Positions 17,447-26,178 of a stretch of 64,000 bases of DNA are shown here, piece by piece. Within the stretch, counting starts at the first letter, position 1, and every line of letters starts with the position of its first letter. The stretch lies in NCBI RefSeq assembly GCF_030285625.1, contig NZ_CP127294.1, positions 62,001 to 126,000 on the forward strand, given 5' to 3'. A model generated the notes under the pieces. The model was not told the origin of the DNA. It did not search any database and saw only the letters and a program-made list of their open reading frames with translations. Position numbers and translations under genes: made by a program. This DNA is from Amycolatopsis sp. 2-15 (lineage in GTDB: Bacteria > Actinomycetota > Actinomycetes > Mycobacteriales > Pseudonocardiaceae).

Positions 17447-17911
17447 GAGCTTCACGGGCAAGACCTCACCCAGCGCGGGTGAGGCCTTTCCCGTGAGCGG
17501 GGTGCTGTCGACGTAGTGCATCTCGTACACGCGCTCGGTGAACTTCCAGCCGTCGGCCGTAAGCCGGTAGCGGTCGTGGTACACGGAGTGGTTGAGGTGC
17601 GAGCTGCCGTCCCGCAGCCGCCCGAACTCCACGATGTAGGCGCGTCCGGTGGCGGTGTCGCCGCCGAGGCGGATCGAGCCTGGGTGCACGGTCTGCAGGA
17701 AGTACTCCCACAGGTCCCGGGCCCGTTCGATGCCCCGGCGGATTTCGGCGCGGCTCGCGAACTCGATGCCGCCGTCGGGAATGCGCAGCACGCCGTCTTC
17801 GGTGAAGAGCGAGGCGAGGCGGTCGTAGTCGTGCGTCATCCCGGCGTCGGTGAACTCGGCGCACAGCGCGCCGAGTTCGACGCGGTCGGCGATGGCCTGG
17901 AAGTCGGTCAT
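17438..17911 (-). CDS. SnoaL-like / NTF2-fold protein
   Basis: A 157-residue single-domain protein with NTF2-like marks: an N-terminal helix pair (ALCAEFTDAGMTHDYDRLASLFTEDGVLRIPDGG), RAEIRRGIERARDLWEYFLQTVHPG, and the strands GRAYIVEFGRLRDG and HDRYRLTADGWKFTERVYEMHYVD. It is close to SnoaL_4-type proteins, which include cyclases, isomerases and dehydratases as well as binding proteins. It is divergent from an ECF41 sigma gene whose own C-terminal domain is also SnoaL-like, so the two may share a ligand or regulatory logic; this is inference. Confidence 0.8.
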   Translation of the reverse strand: MTDFQAIADRVELGALCAEFTDAGMTHDYDRLASLFTEDGVLRIPDGGIEFASRAEIRRGIERARDLWEYFLQTVHPGSIRLGGDTATGRAYIVEFGRLRDGSSHLNHSVYHDRYRLTADGWKFTERVYEMHYVDSTPLTGKASPALGEVLPVKLSD

Positions 17912-17919
17912 GGTTCTCC

Positions 17920-17946
17920 TGTCACATCCTTCGTCCGTGGTCCGTC
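17920..17946 (+). promoter_or_regulatory. ECF41-type promoter in front of the sigma gene
   Basis: TGTCACA (17920-17926), then exactly 16 bases, then CGTC (17943-17946). This is the recognition sequence known for ECF41 sigma factors, and it lies 36 bp before the GTG of a gene encoding an ECF41-type sigma factor. Direct autoregulation is therefore very likely. Confidence 0.85.
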
Positions 17947-17964
17947 AACGCTCTGACGGACCAC
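17937..17964. promoter_or_regulatory. Perfect 11-bp inverted repeat over the -10 region
   Basis: GTGGTCCGTCA (17937-17947) and its exact reverse complement (17954-17964) flank a 6-base loop. The left arm contains the CGTC -10 element of the ECF41 promoter. It could be a repressor operator, or a hairpin at the 5' end of the sigma transcript, ending 4 bases before the GGAGGA ribosome site. Confidence 0.75.
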
Positions 17965-17981
17965 AACGGAGGAACCTGACA

Positions 17982-18833
17982 GTGGACGCGATTCTGGTCG
18001 AGCAGTTCGAAGCGCACCGCGACCGCCTGCGCGGGGTCGCCTACCGGATGCTGGGCTCGGTGACCGAGGCCGAGGACGCCGTGCAGGAGGCCTGGCTGCG
18101 GCTTTCGCGCGCCGACCCGGGCGGCGTGGCGAACCTCGGCGGCTGGCTGACCACGGTCGTCAGCCGCGTGTGCCTCGACGCACTGCGCTCGCGCAAGTCC
18201 CGCCGCGAGGAGCCGCTGGAGACGCACGTGCCGGACACGATCGTCGCCGCCGCGGACCCGGATCCGGCGGAACAGGCCGTGCTCGCCGATTCCGTCGGGC
18301 TCGCGCTGCTCGTGGTGCTGGAGACGCTGTCACCGGCCGAGCGGCTCGCGTTCGTGCTGCACGACCTGTTCGGCGTGCCCTTCGCGGAGATCGCGCCGAT
18401 CGTCGGCCGCACACCCGCCACCGCCGCGCAGCTGGCCAGCCGCGCGCGCCGCCGTGTCCGGCGCGCCGCCCAGCCGGACGCCGACGTCGCCGCCCAGCGC
18501 GAGGTGATCGACGCGTTCCTGGCCGCCTCCCGCTCGGGGGACTTCGACGCATTGCTGGCGGTGCTCGACCCGGACGTCGTGCTCCGCGCCGACGCCGGGG
18601 TCGCCGGCGGCTCCCGGCTCGTTCGCGGCGCCACGGCGGTGGCCAACCAGGCCGTGCTGTTCGAACAGATCGGCGCCGAAAGCCGGCCCGTGCTCGTCAA
18701 CGGCGCGGCCGGCCTGGTCGCGCTGGTGGACGGCAAGCCGATGTCGGTGTTCTGCCCGACGGTGCGCGCCGGGCGGATCGTCGAGATCAACATCCTCGCC
18801 GACCCGGAACGGCTCGCCTCGCTGAACCTGTGA
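17982..18833 (+). CDS. sigJ: ECF41-family RNA polymerase sigma factor (SigJ-like)
   Basis: About 283 residues. Region 2 (FEAHRDRLRGVAYRMLGSVTEAEDAVQEAWLRL) lies at residues 8-40, region 4 (LSPAERLAFVLHDLFGVPFAEIAPIVGRTPATAAQLASRARRRV) at about 115-160, and a SnoaL-like C-terminal domain from 170 to the end (VIDAFLAASRSGDFDALLAVLDPDVVLRAD). This three-part layout defines ECF41 factors, in which the C-terminal domain replaces a separate anti-sigma factor. GTG at 17982 follows GGAGGA. Its own promoter matches the ECF41 consensus. No carboxymuconolactone-decarboxylase or epimerase partner, common for this group, is adjacent. Confidence 0.92.
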   Translation: MDAILVEQFEAHRDRLRGVAYRMLGSVTEAEDAVQEAWLRLSRADPGGVANLGGWLTTVVSRVCLDALRSRKSRREEPLETHVPDTIVAAADPDPAEQAVLADSVGLALLVVLETLSPAERLAFVLHDLFGVPFAEIAPIVGRTPATAAQLASRARRRVRRAAQPDADVAAQREVIDAFLAASRSGDFDALLAVLDPDVVLRADAGVAGGSRLVRGATAVANQAVLFEQIGAESRPVLVNGAAGLVALVDGKPMSVFCPTVRAGRIVEINILADPERLASLNL

Positions 18834-18847
18834 CGCGTTCCGGGAGT

Positions 18848-19393
18848 TCAGCCCACCAAGGTGGCCCCGGGCACCCGCACGTTGAGCGCGCTGCCCGGGT
18901 TGAGCAGCAAGTCCCGGGTCGCCAGCTCGGCCGCGAGCTCAACCACCCCCACCGGGCGGAACTCCTGGCCGGGCCGCGGTTCGGGCAGGTAACCTTCGGA
19001 CGTGAAGGCCGGCACGACCTCACCGTCCTCCTGCGGCATCGTCACGACCGGGCGATCCGGTTCCGCCACCACGTAAACCGTTGCGACGAGCAGCGCTGCG
19101 TGGACACCCGCGTTGTCGCCGTTGCCGGTGATGACCGCCTGCAACGCGGCCTCCAGCTCGTTGGTGGGCCGGGGAATACCCAGCGCCAGCGTGCTCGGGC
19201 GGTAGTCCGGGTTGGGGATGAACTCACCGGCGATCTCACCGTGCTCGTCGACCCGGTAGGCGCCCGCGATCGCGGCGCCCGGCACGTCCTCGGCGCCTTC
19301 CATCGCCGGGTCCACCACGTAGAGCCAGCTGTCCGGCGACTGCCGCGCACGCTCACGCAGCTCCGCGGGCAGCGGTTCCGGGGTGGTATCCAC
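18848..19393 (-). CDS. SseB-like, type VII secretion-associated protein
   Basis: A 181-residue protein with no signal peptide or membrane helix. The run SWLYVVDPAMEG, AIAGAYRVDEHGEIAGEFIPNPDYRPS and the repeating strand-turn units resemble SseB-type and type VII secretion-associated proteins seen beside actinobacterial WXG100/RHS toxins. It starts 38 bp after the RHS toxin gene on the same strand, so it is cotranscribed. Being the last gene after a toxin, it is a candidate immunity protein or export adaptor; sequence alone does not settle which. Confidence 0.6.
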   Translation of the reverse strand: MDTTPEPLPAELRERARQSPDSWLYVVDPAMEGAEDVPGAAIAGAYRVDEHGEIAGEFIPNPDYRPSTLALGIPRPTNELEAALQAVITGNGDNAGVHAALLVATVYVVAEPDRPVVTMPQEDGEVVPAFTSEGYLPEPRPGQEFRPVGVVELAAELATRDLLLNPGSALNVRVPGATLVG

Positions 19394-19431
19394 AACTGTC
19401 TCCCATTCGTTTTCCGGCTGGATCGGCGTGC

Positions 19432-20025
19432 TCAGTCCTTGGGTGGCACGGGTGGGCCACCTTTGGGAGGCGGCGTCGGCACAAAGTTCTCGTTGTCGAT
19501 GAATGTGGGTTTGGGCCAGGCGTTCGTGTCATTCGGATAGACGATGTTCGGATGCTTGCCGGGCTCGCCGGGCACTACATTGTAGTGACCGTCGACCTTC
19601 CACGCACCGGAAATCTGCGAGCCCGGGATGTGGTCGATCGCGGCCCACTCGTTCTGGTTGTCGAAATGCGGCAAGCGGTCCGGGTGCGAAGGCAGGTGGA
19701 CCATCGTGCCCGGCTTGTTCTCGATCTGGTACACGTAGCCTTCGTGCTTGAAGAACGTCTTGTTGTCGGTCTTTCCCCAGAAGCCGGTCTTCGTCGTTTC
19801 GACGAGGGGATCGTCGCCCACCTTGGGTGGCACGAACTGCATGCCGCTCTCGTAGTCGCCCGAGGTGGAGACGTACCCACTCCCGGATTTCCACGACTGG
19901 TGCTGGTGATTGGCGATGTCGTAGTTGGGGCCCTTGGTCGGCATGGTGTTGCGAAACGCGTCGGACGTGAGGCCGTCCTTGAAAATGACCTCCGGTTTCG
20001 TGCCTGACCCGTGGAAAACCCAGCC
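19432..20025 (-). other. Toxin tip module of the RHS protein
   Basis: This segment encodes residues 1497-1693, after the RHS shell. Its codon use is less G/C-biased than the shell, as expected for an exchangeable tip. Candidate catalytic positions are H1501 in FHGSG, S1549-T-S1551 and Q1620-N-E1622. Motif 1 has His where arginine-specific toxins have Arg, so the class (H-Y-E-like or R-S-E-like) is open. Confidence 0.6.
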
Positions 20026-23000
20026 CTGGGGGTTTTGCGGGTTGTGCGAAAAGTCCGGGGTGGCCTGGTGCTTCTTCGCGTCCACGATTTCCTGGTCGGT
20101 GCGTGGCGGGGTCGCGCCGTCGGAACTGTGCGACGGCCCGGGCTCCGGCGACGCCGATCGCGACGGGTTCGGCGTGCTGCCGGTGTCGCCGACGTGGGCG
20201 GGTTCGTCGGTGCTGCCCGCCCGGCTCGACGTGGTGCCGGTGCCGCCTCCCGCCTTGCAGCTCGTCGGTGCCAGCCCCAGCGGGTCGGCGACGCGCAGCG
20301 GGTTGCTCACGTACGCGGCCGGGTTGGGCGCGGGCGCGAGACCCAGCGGGTCCTGGCTGACGTACCGGCCCGCGGCGGGGTCGTAGTAGCGGTAGACGTT
20401 GTAGTGCAGCCCGGTTTCCGCGTCGAGATACTGGCCGGGGAAGCGCAGCGGGGTGGTCGTCGCGCCGCCGCTGCCCGGCAGGTCGCGGCCCCACACCGTG
20501 GTGCGGCCCGCCCAGACCGGCCGGCCGGCGCCGTCGAGCAGCTCGGCCGGCCGGCCGACGGGGTCGGTCACGATGGTGTGGAACAGCCGGACGTCGCCGA
20601 CGCTCTCGTGCTGGGCCACCGGTGTGTCGGTGTCGGGGTCGTAGTCCCAGGTGCGCACGCGGGTGGTCCCGTCGGCGAGGCGGTGCGACTCCTCGACGAG
20701 TTTCCCACCGTCCCACACGAACTCGACCTGCTCGGCGATCTCGCCGCCCGGCCCGAAGCGCTGCTTGGCGATGCGCCGGCCGACAGGGTCGTAGCGGTAG
20801 CGCCACCGCGTGCCGTCCGGAGTCGTCACGCCGGTCAGCCGGTCTTGGCCGTCCCAGCCGTAGCTCCACACGAGCTCGCCGACGCGGCGCTGGACGACCC
20901 GGCCCTGGGCGTCGTGGCGGTAGGAGATCGCGCCCGCCGAGGTGAGGGTGTTGCCGACGTAGGCCCGCGGGCCGCTTTCGGGCGCCGCCTGCCCGGCGAC
21001 GCCGCTGAAGACGATGTTGCCCGCCACGTCGTAGCGGAAGCCCTCGCGCCGGTCGGCCGCGATCGCTTCGACGACCCGCCCGGCCGGGTCGAGCCGGAAG
21101 TCCGCGGTGCCGGAGAGGCTGTCGGCGGTGCGGACGAGGTGGCCGTCGGCGCGGTAGTCGTAGCGCCGGCGCAGGCTCGGGCCCTCCTGCGCGGTGAGTC
21201 GCTGCTCGGCGTCGTACGCCTGGGTCAGCACCACCGTGCCGTCCAGCGAACGGCCCGTCTCCTTGCCGGCCGGATCGCGGTCGAAGGCGAGCACGTGGCC
21301 CCCGCCGGCGAGGCCGACCGGAGCGCCTTGGTCGCCGAACGACCACGAACTGTCCACTCCGGACGGGGTGCGCCGGGTGACCCGGGTGCCGTCCGGGGCG
21401 TAGGTGAACGTGGTGGTGCGGCCGTTGATCGTCTGGGCGACGACGCGGCCCTTCTCGTCGCGTTCGTACTCGATGACCGCGTCAGCGTTTTCCGCGCGGC
21501 GCAGGCGGCCGACCGGGTCGTAGGAGTTCGTGGTGAGCCCGTAGGGCGTGCGCCGCGCGACGACGTTGCCCAGCGTGTCGTAGGTGAGCTCGGTGAGCTC
21601 GCCGAGGCCGTTGAACGCGCGAGCGAGCTGTCCGGCGGCGTCGTATTCGAAGCGGAGCGTGCGTCCGTCGAAGTCGCGCTCTTCGGTGACGCGGCCCGCG
21701 TGGTCGTAGACGTAGCGCCAGGTCAGGCCGAGCGGGTTGGTCACCGCCAGCAGGCGCAGCTCGGTGTCGTACGCGTACGTCGTGCGCCCGCCGGCCTCAT
21801 CGATCTCGGCGACGACCACGTCGAACGGGCCGTACTCGCGCCGCGTGACGGCGCCGGTCTCGCTGACGTGGGCGACGTCATTGCCTTCGCCGTCGTACGA
21901 CCACTGCTCGCGTCCGCCGGCGGGGCCGGTGCGCGCGGCTCGCAAGCCTTCGACCGTCCAGTCGAGCCGCACCTGCCCGCCGGGTGTGTCCACGAGCGCC
22001 GGCCGGCCGAACAGGTCGGGGATGTAGCCCTTCGTGGTCCGCTCGGCCTGCGCGACCGCGTCGGGCAGCACGGCGGCGCCGGCGACGCTGTCGGGGCGGA
22101 ACTCCCCGGCCACGCCGAGGCGCGCCGAGAACGGGTCCAGTGGCTCGTCGTACGTGCGGGTCCAGGTGCGCTCACCGTCGCGGACGGCGATGGCGGCCAC
22201 CGCCCCACCGCGCAGCGCGACCTGCACGACGCTGCCGTCGGGCCGGACCAGGCGGCTCAACGCGCCGGTGTCGTCGTACTCGTAGGAGGTGGTGCGCCCG
22301 AGCTTGTCGGTGCGCATGAGCAGCCGGTCGTAACGGTCCCAAGTGGACACCGTGGCGTGGCCCGCCGCGTCGACCTCCCGCACGACCTGGTTGGCCTCGT
22401 TGAGGTGGTACTCGGTGCGGTGGCCGAGCGAGTCGGTGTAGACGGTGACGAGGCGCTCGCGGTCGTAAGCGAAGGTGCCGTCGCGGAAACCCTTGTCCCC
22501 CACCGTCTTCACGCACCGGCCAGCCGCGTCGTAGACATAGCGGTACCAGGTTCCGGTGCGGTCCTGCCAGCCCGTGACGCGGCCTTGGGTGTCGTAGTCG
22601 AACAGCATCGGGCGGCCCGAGGAGTTCACGACCTGGGTGAGCCGGCCATCGGTGTCGTAGCCGTAGCGGGTGACCAGCACGGTCTCGCCGGAGGCAGGGT
22701 TCACGACCGACATCGCGGTGATCCGGTCGCGGGTCACGGTGAAGGCGACCTCGTATCCGTCCGAGTGGCGGATCCGCGCCGGCCGCCCCGTCCGGTCGTA
22801 GTCGACGTCGAACCGCTGCTCGGCTCCGGCCACCGCAGTGAGAGGCAGCACGCCGGGTGCCTCTCCCACCACCGGGTCGAAGCGGAGACTGGTGCCCCGC
22901 AACGGTTCTTCGAGCACGTAACCACCGTCGAGCCGCCGGGTCAGCGGCAGCCGCCGCCCCTCCACCGGCAGCTGCGTGGTGCCCGGCGCCGGCAGCGGGT

Positions 23001-24513
23001 ACACGAGCACCATGCCGTCGGGTGAGAAGTAGCAGACGTCCTCGTCGTCGACCTCGAGCCGCTGGTCCACTGTGGACGCCCAGGAACGGCCGAACCACCG
23101 CCCGGCGCGGTACGAGGAGACGTGCGTGCGCTCGAGCGAAAGCTCGAGGTCCAGCGGCAGCACCAGATCGGTCTGGTCGAGGATCATCTCGCCCGTCGCG
23201 ACGTCGACGGGGTCCGACGCGCACACGCGGCTGTCCTTGTCCACCGAGGTGTCGCGCGGGTTGTCCGGTTTGTTCGACGGCGGCGGGCTCTTCGGCGTGC
23301 CGCCCTTCGGGGTGCCGCCGCCACCGGCGCCCGCGGGCACCGGGTCCGGATCGGTCTTGAGCGGCGGCGGGTCGCTCTTCACCGGCGGCGGGGCGCCACC
23401 TCCGCCGGTGGAGCCACCACCACCCGAGCTTGACGCGTGAGTGGCGTCGTCGCCACCCTTCGAGGCCAGTGGTGGGGTGTAGTCCTTGGCGTCGCCGTTG
23501 TAGCCCGAGGCCGAGGTGCTGTCGTCGCCGCTCGATTTACCGGGCGGCGGGGTGTAGTCCTTCGGGTTGCCCTCGTAGCCGGAGCTCTTCGTGGAGTCGT
23601 CCGCACCGGACTTGCCCGGGGGTGGCGTGTAGTCCTTCGGCGTGCCTTCGTAGCCGCCGCCCTTGGGGGTGCCGCCGCCGTCACCGCCGGGAGTTTTCCC
23701 CGGCGGAGCCTTCGGGGTGCCGGAGAGGTCCTTCGTCTTCGGCGGCGGGGTGACCTTGCCGCCCTTGAGGCCCTTGAACGCCTTCCCGGCGTCCTCGAAC
23801 AGCGTCCCGGCCTTCTTCAACAGCGGCACCAGAGCCTTGAGCGCCTTCACCAGCTTCGTCACCAGGCCGGTGATCTGCGACGCTGTCTTCGCGACCGCGC
23901 TCACGACCTGCGGCACCACCCAGGCCAGCCCGATGCCCAGGGTGAACACGACCTGCAACGCCCAGCTGATCATGTGCCCGATCAGCTCGGAAATGATGTC
24001 CCGCACCAGCGTGCGGACCGCGGCCACCACCTCACCCGCGGTCTTCACCCCGGAGGATGCGCCTTCACAGCCCTTCTGCGCCGCCTGCAACGACGTCGCG
24101 AGATCCTGGCCGCGCTGCCGGTACGCATCCGAGGCTGACCCGGTCCAGGACTGCAGGTCGGCGTTGATCGCGTCGGTCAGGTCCGAGGAGACACTGCCGA
24201 GCTCCTTGGCCACGTTCGCCCAGGTCTCGGACTGCGCCTTGATCTGATCCGCGTTGCCGGTCAACCCGTTGAGCGCGTCCTTGAGCGGACCGACGTGCTC
24301 CATCAACCACGACACGCCGGCCGCCAGGATCGCCCCGAACGGGTCCATCGCCATCGACAACGCGTCCAGCGCCGTCCCGACCGCACCCATCGCCACCGAC
24401 GCCCAGTCGCCCGACTCAATGGCCGTCGACAGGTCGTTCGCGGATTCGAGCAGCGAAATACCCGAATACGCCTTGGTGGAGTCTTGCGTCGGCGCGATCA
24501 GCGGATTACTCAC
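19432..24513 (-). CDS. WXG100-RHS polymorphic toxin with ADP-ribosyltransferase-like C-terminus
   Basis: A 1693-residue modular toxin. Residues 1-150 are a helical WXG100-like region with W-T-G at 123-125, pointing to type VII export. Residues 165-235 are hydrophobic, and 255-430 are a Pro/Gly linker with three copies of a GYxGxxKDYTPP unit (287-348). The DUF6531-like start (DPVDVATGEM) at about 434 opens the RHS/YD-repeat shell, which closes with the YVSQDPLGL and RVADPLGL marks (about 1385-1416). After an 80-residue linker, the tip (1497-1693) has FHGSGTKPEVIFKDGL, GYVSTSGDYESG and NQNEWAAIDHIPGSQI, resembling the motif 1, STS and QxE motifs of mono-ADP-ribosyltransferases. GTG start. Confidence 0.9.
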   Translation of the reverse strand: MSNPLIAPTQDSTKAYSGISLLESANDLSTAIESGDWASVAMGAVGTALDALSMAMDPFGAILAAGVSWLMEHVGPLKDALNGLTGNADQIKAQSETWANVAKELGSVSSDLTDAINADLQSWTGSASDAYRQRGQDLATSLQAAQKGCEGASSGVKTAGEVVAAVRTLVRDIISELIGHMISWALQVVFTLGIGLAWVVPQVVSAVAKTASQITGLVTKLVKALKALVPLLKKAGTLFEDAGKAFKGLKGGKVTPPPKTKDLSGTPKAPPGKTPGGDGGGTPKGGGYEGTPKDYTPPPGKSGADDSTKSSGYEGNPKDYTPPPGKSSGDDSTSASGYNGDAKDYTPPLASKGGDDATHASSSGGGGSTGGGGAPPPVKSDPPPLKTDPDPVPAGAGGGGTPKGGTPKSPPPSNKPDNPRDTSVDKDSRVCASDPVDVATGEMILDQTDLVLPLDLELSLERTHVSSYRAGRWFGRSWASTVDQRLEVDDEDVCYFSPDGMVLVYPLPAPGTTQLPVEGRRLPLTRRLDGGYVLEEPLRGTSLRFDPVVGEAPGVLPLTAVAGAEQRFDVDYDRTGRPARIRHSDGYEVAFTVTRDRITAMSVVNPASGETVLVTRYGYDTDGRLTQVVNSSGRPMLFDYDTQGRVTGWQDRTGTWYRYVYDAAGRCVKTVGDKGFRDGTFAYDRERLVTVYTDSLGHRTEYHLNEANQVVREVDAAGHATVSTWDRYDRLLMRTDKLGRTTSYEYDDTGALSRLVRPDGSVVQVALRGGAVAAIAVRDGERTWTRTYDEPLDPFSARLGVAGEFRPDSVAGAAVLPDAVAQAERTTKGYIPDLFGRPALVDTPGGQVRLDWTVEGLRAARTGPAGGREQWSYDGEGNDVAHVSETGAVTRREYGPFDVVVAEIDEAGGRTTYAYDTELRLLAVTNPLGLTWRYVYDHAGRVTEERDFDGRTLRFEYDAAGQLARAFNGLGELTELTYDTLGNVVARRTPYGLTTNSYDPVGRLRRAENADAVIEYERDEKGRVVAQTINGRTTTFTYAPDGTRVTRRTPSGVDSSWSFGDQGAPVGLAGGGHVLAFDRDPAGKETGRSLDGTVVLTQAYDAEQRLTAQEGPSLRRRYDYRADGHLVRTADSLSGTADFRLDPAGRVVEAIAADRREGFRYDVAGNIVFSGVAGQAAPESGPRAYVGNTLTSAGAISYRHDAQGRVVQRRVGELVWSYGWDGQDRLTGVTTPDGTRWRYRYDPVGRRIAKQRFGPGGEIAEQVEFVWDGGKLVEESHRLADGTTRVRTWDYDPDTDTPVAQHESVGDVRLFHTIVTDPVGRPAELLDGAGRPVWAGRTTVWGRDLPGSGGATTTPLRFPGQYLDAETGLHYNVYRYYDPAAGRYVSQDPLGLAPAPNPAAYVSNPLRVADPLGLAPTSCKAGGGTGTTSSRAGSTDEPAHVGDTGSTPNPSRSASPEPGPSHSSDGATPPRTDQEIVDAKKHQATPDFSHNPQNPQGWVFHGSGTKPEVIFKDGLTSDAFRNTMPTKGPNYDIANHQHQSWKSGSGYVSTSGDYESGMQFVPPKVGDDPLVETTKTGFWGKTDNKTFFKHEGYVYQIENKPGTMVHLPSHPDRLPHFDNQNEWAAIDHIPGSQISGAWKVDGHYNVVPGEPGKHPNIVYPNDTNAWPKPTFIDNENFVPTPPPKGGPPVPPKD

Positions 24514-24634
24514 CGCGTCAAGCTAGCAGCGCCGAACGGGCTGATCACTTGCGCGACGGGCTATTGACTCGTTGGTGCCTCTTTGGTATCGCCCGCCTGG
24601 CAGGCCGGGCAGAATGCCCGCGATCCTGAGGCGG

Positions 24635-25954
24635 TCAGACCGCGTCGGCGCAGGCGACGGCCTTCGGCTCGGGCTGGGCCGCGGGCTCCGGCTCGGTCAC
24701 CCGCTCGTCGCCGGCCGACTCGTCCGGGACCGTGAGCTCCCACGGCCGGGCAACAACCCACAGGACCACACCCGCCAACAGGATCCCGCTGAACATCACG
24801 ATCGCCATGGCGGCCGCGTTGTTGCCGATCACGCCCACGACCGGCGACACGGCCGCGCCGATGCCGAACTGCACGGCACCCAGCAGTGACGCCGCGGTAC
24901 CGGCGTTGTCACCGTGGGAGTTGAGGGCGACCGCGGGCGCGTTGGGCAGGATCAGGCCGGCGAAGAACAGCACCGCCCACACCGGCACCGCGATGCCGAA
25001 CATCCCGCCGAAGCCGGTGAGGCCCGTGACCAGCAAGACCGCCGCGGCCACGACGGCCGCCACGCTCGCGACGAGCAGCACCTGGGCCGGCTCGTAGCGG
25101 TTCATCAGCCGCGCGTTGACCTGCGTCGCGGCGATCAGCCAGATCGCGCTGGCGCCGAAGAGCAGGCCGAACTGCTGCTGGTCGAGACCGAACTCCTGCT
25201 GGAACACGAACGAGCCACCGCTGATGAACGCGAACAGCCCGGCCATCGCGAGGCCGGCCACGATCACCAGTCCGATGAACGAGCGGTCGGTGAGCAGCCC
25301 GCGGTACGAGCGGACCGTGGCCTTGAGCTCCCACGGCTGGCGGCGCTGCTTCGGCAGCGTCTCCGGCAGGGCCAGCGCCGCGGCGATCGCGCTCGCGAGC
25401 CCGATCACGGCGAGCACCACGAACACGCCGCGCCACTCGGTCCAGCTCAGCAGGGCACTGCCGAGCGTCGGCGCGAGCACCGGCGACACACCCATCACGA
25501 GGATCAGGCGCGACAGCAGCTTCGCGGCGTTACGGTCGGTGTAGAGGTCACGCACCACGGCCAGCGCCAGCACCGCGCCCGCCGAGGCGCCGAGGCCCTG
25601 CAGGACGCGCGCGCCGGTGAGCAGCTCGACGTTCGGCGCCACCAGGCACAGCAAGGAGGCGCCGACGTGGATCAGGCTGCCGGTGATGAGCGGGATCCGC
25701 CGGCCGAACGCGTCGGACAGCGGCCCGACCAGCAGCTGCCCGAGCGCCAGCCCGAGGACGGTGCCGGTCAGCGTCAGTTGGATCGTGGACTCGGACGTGA
25801 GCAGGTCCTGCGCGATGGTCGGCAGCGCGGGCAGGTACATGTCGATGGACAGTGGGCCGAGTGCCACGAGGACACCCAGGATGAGCACCAGCTTGAGCTG
25901 TCCGCCCCCAGCGGACACTCCTGCGCCGGGTGCGGCTTCCAGCCTGTTCGTCAC
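24635..25954 (-). CDS. Bcr/CflA-type MFS drug efflux transporter
   Basis: About 439 residues with 12 predicted helices. The opening LILGVLVALGPLSIDMYLPALPTIA and the loop GPLSDAFGRRIPLITG are diagnostic of the Bcr/CflA subfamily of DHA1 proton-driven exporters, which remove bicyclomycin, sulfonamides, chloramphenicol and similar compounds. The C-terminal 35 residues are charged and Pro/Ala-rich. An in-frame ATG at 26032 exists, but the GTG at 25954 has GAGGGA at the right distance and starts just before the first helix. Confidence 0.9.
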   Translation of the reverse strand: MTNRLEAAPGAGVSAGGGQLKLVLILGVLVALGPLSIDMYLPALPTIAQDLLTSESTIQLTLTGTVLGLALGQLLVGPLSDAFGRRIPLITGSLIHVGASLLCLVAPNVELLTGARVLQGLGASAGAVLALAVVRDLYTDRNAAKLLSRLILVMGVSPVLAPTLGSALLSWTEWRGVFVVLAVIGLASAIAAALALPETLPKQRRQPWELKATVRSYRGLLTDRSFIGLVIVAGLAMAGLFAFISGGSFVFQQEFGLDQQQFGLLFGASAIWLIAATQVNARLMNRYEPAQVLLVASVAAVVAAAVLLVTGLTGFGGMFGIAVPVWAVLFFAGLILPNAPAVALNSHGDNAGTAASLLGAVQFGIGAAVSPVVGVIGNNAAAMAIVMFSGILLAGVVLWVVARPWELTVPDESAGDERVTEPEPAAQPEPKAVACADAV

Positions 25955-26178
25955 AGCATCTCCCTCAGTCGGTAGCCACCTCACTCCTACGACGAACGGG
26001 GCTCGGCTATTCCGACATCCTGCCCAGATCACACCGCGCCTTTTTTCGCGTGACGCCTCGTGGTTGCCCCGCTACGACAAGGCAATCCGGTATTCACCCG
26101 CCAGAAATGTCCACAATAGACAGTTCGTATACGACAGATCACCCACGCGGAGAGCCTCTGTCGTGACAAGGTGGCCCA

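Noticed and set aside
20011..23025. 1004-codon plus-strand open frame
   Set aside because: It is antisense to the RHS toxin shell; composition is Arg/Val/Gly-rich with no domain, as expected for a shadow of a GC-rich gene.
24514..24634. Possible terminator after the MFS/RHS junction (GCCTG-G-CAGGC)
   Set aside because: A five-base stem with one-base loop and no U-tract is too weak, and the position is upstream of the toxin start rather than after a stop on the right side.
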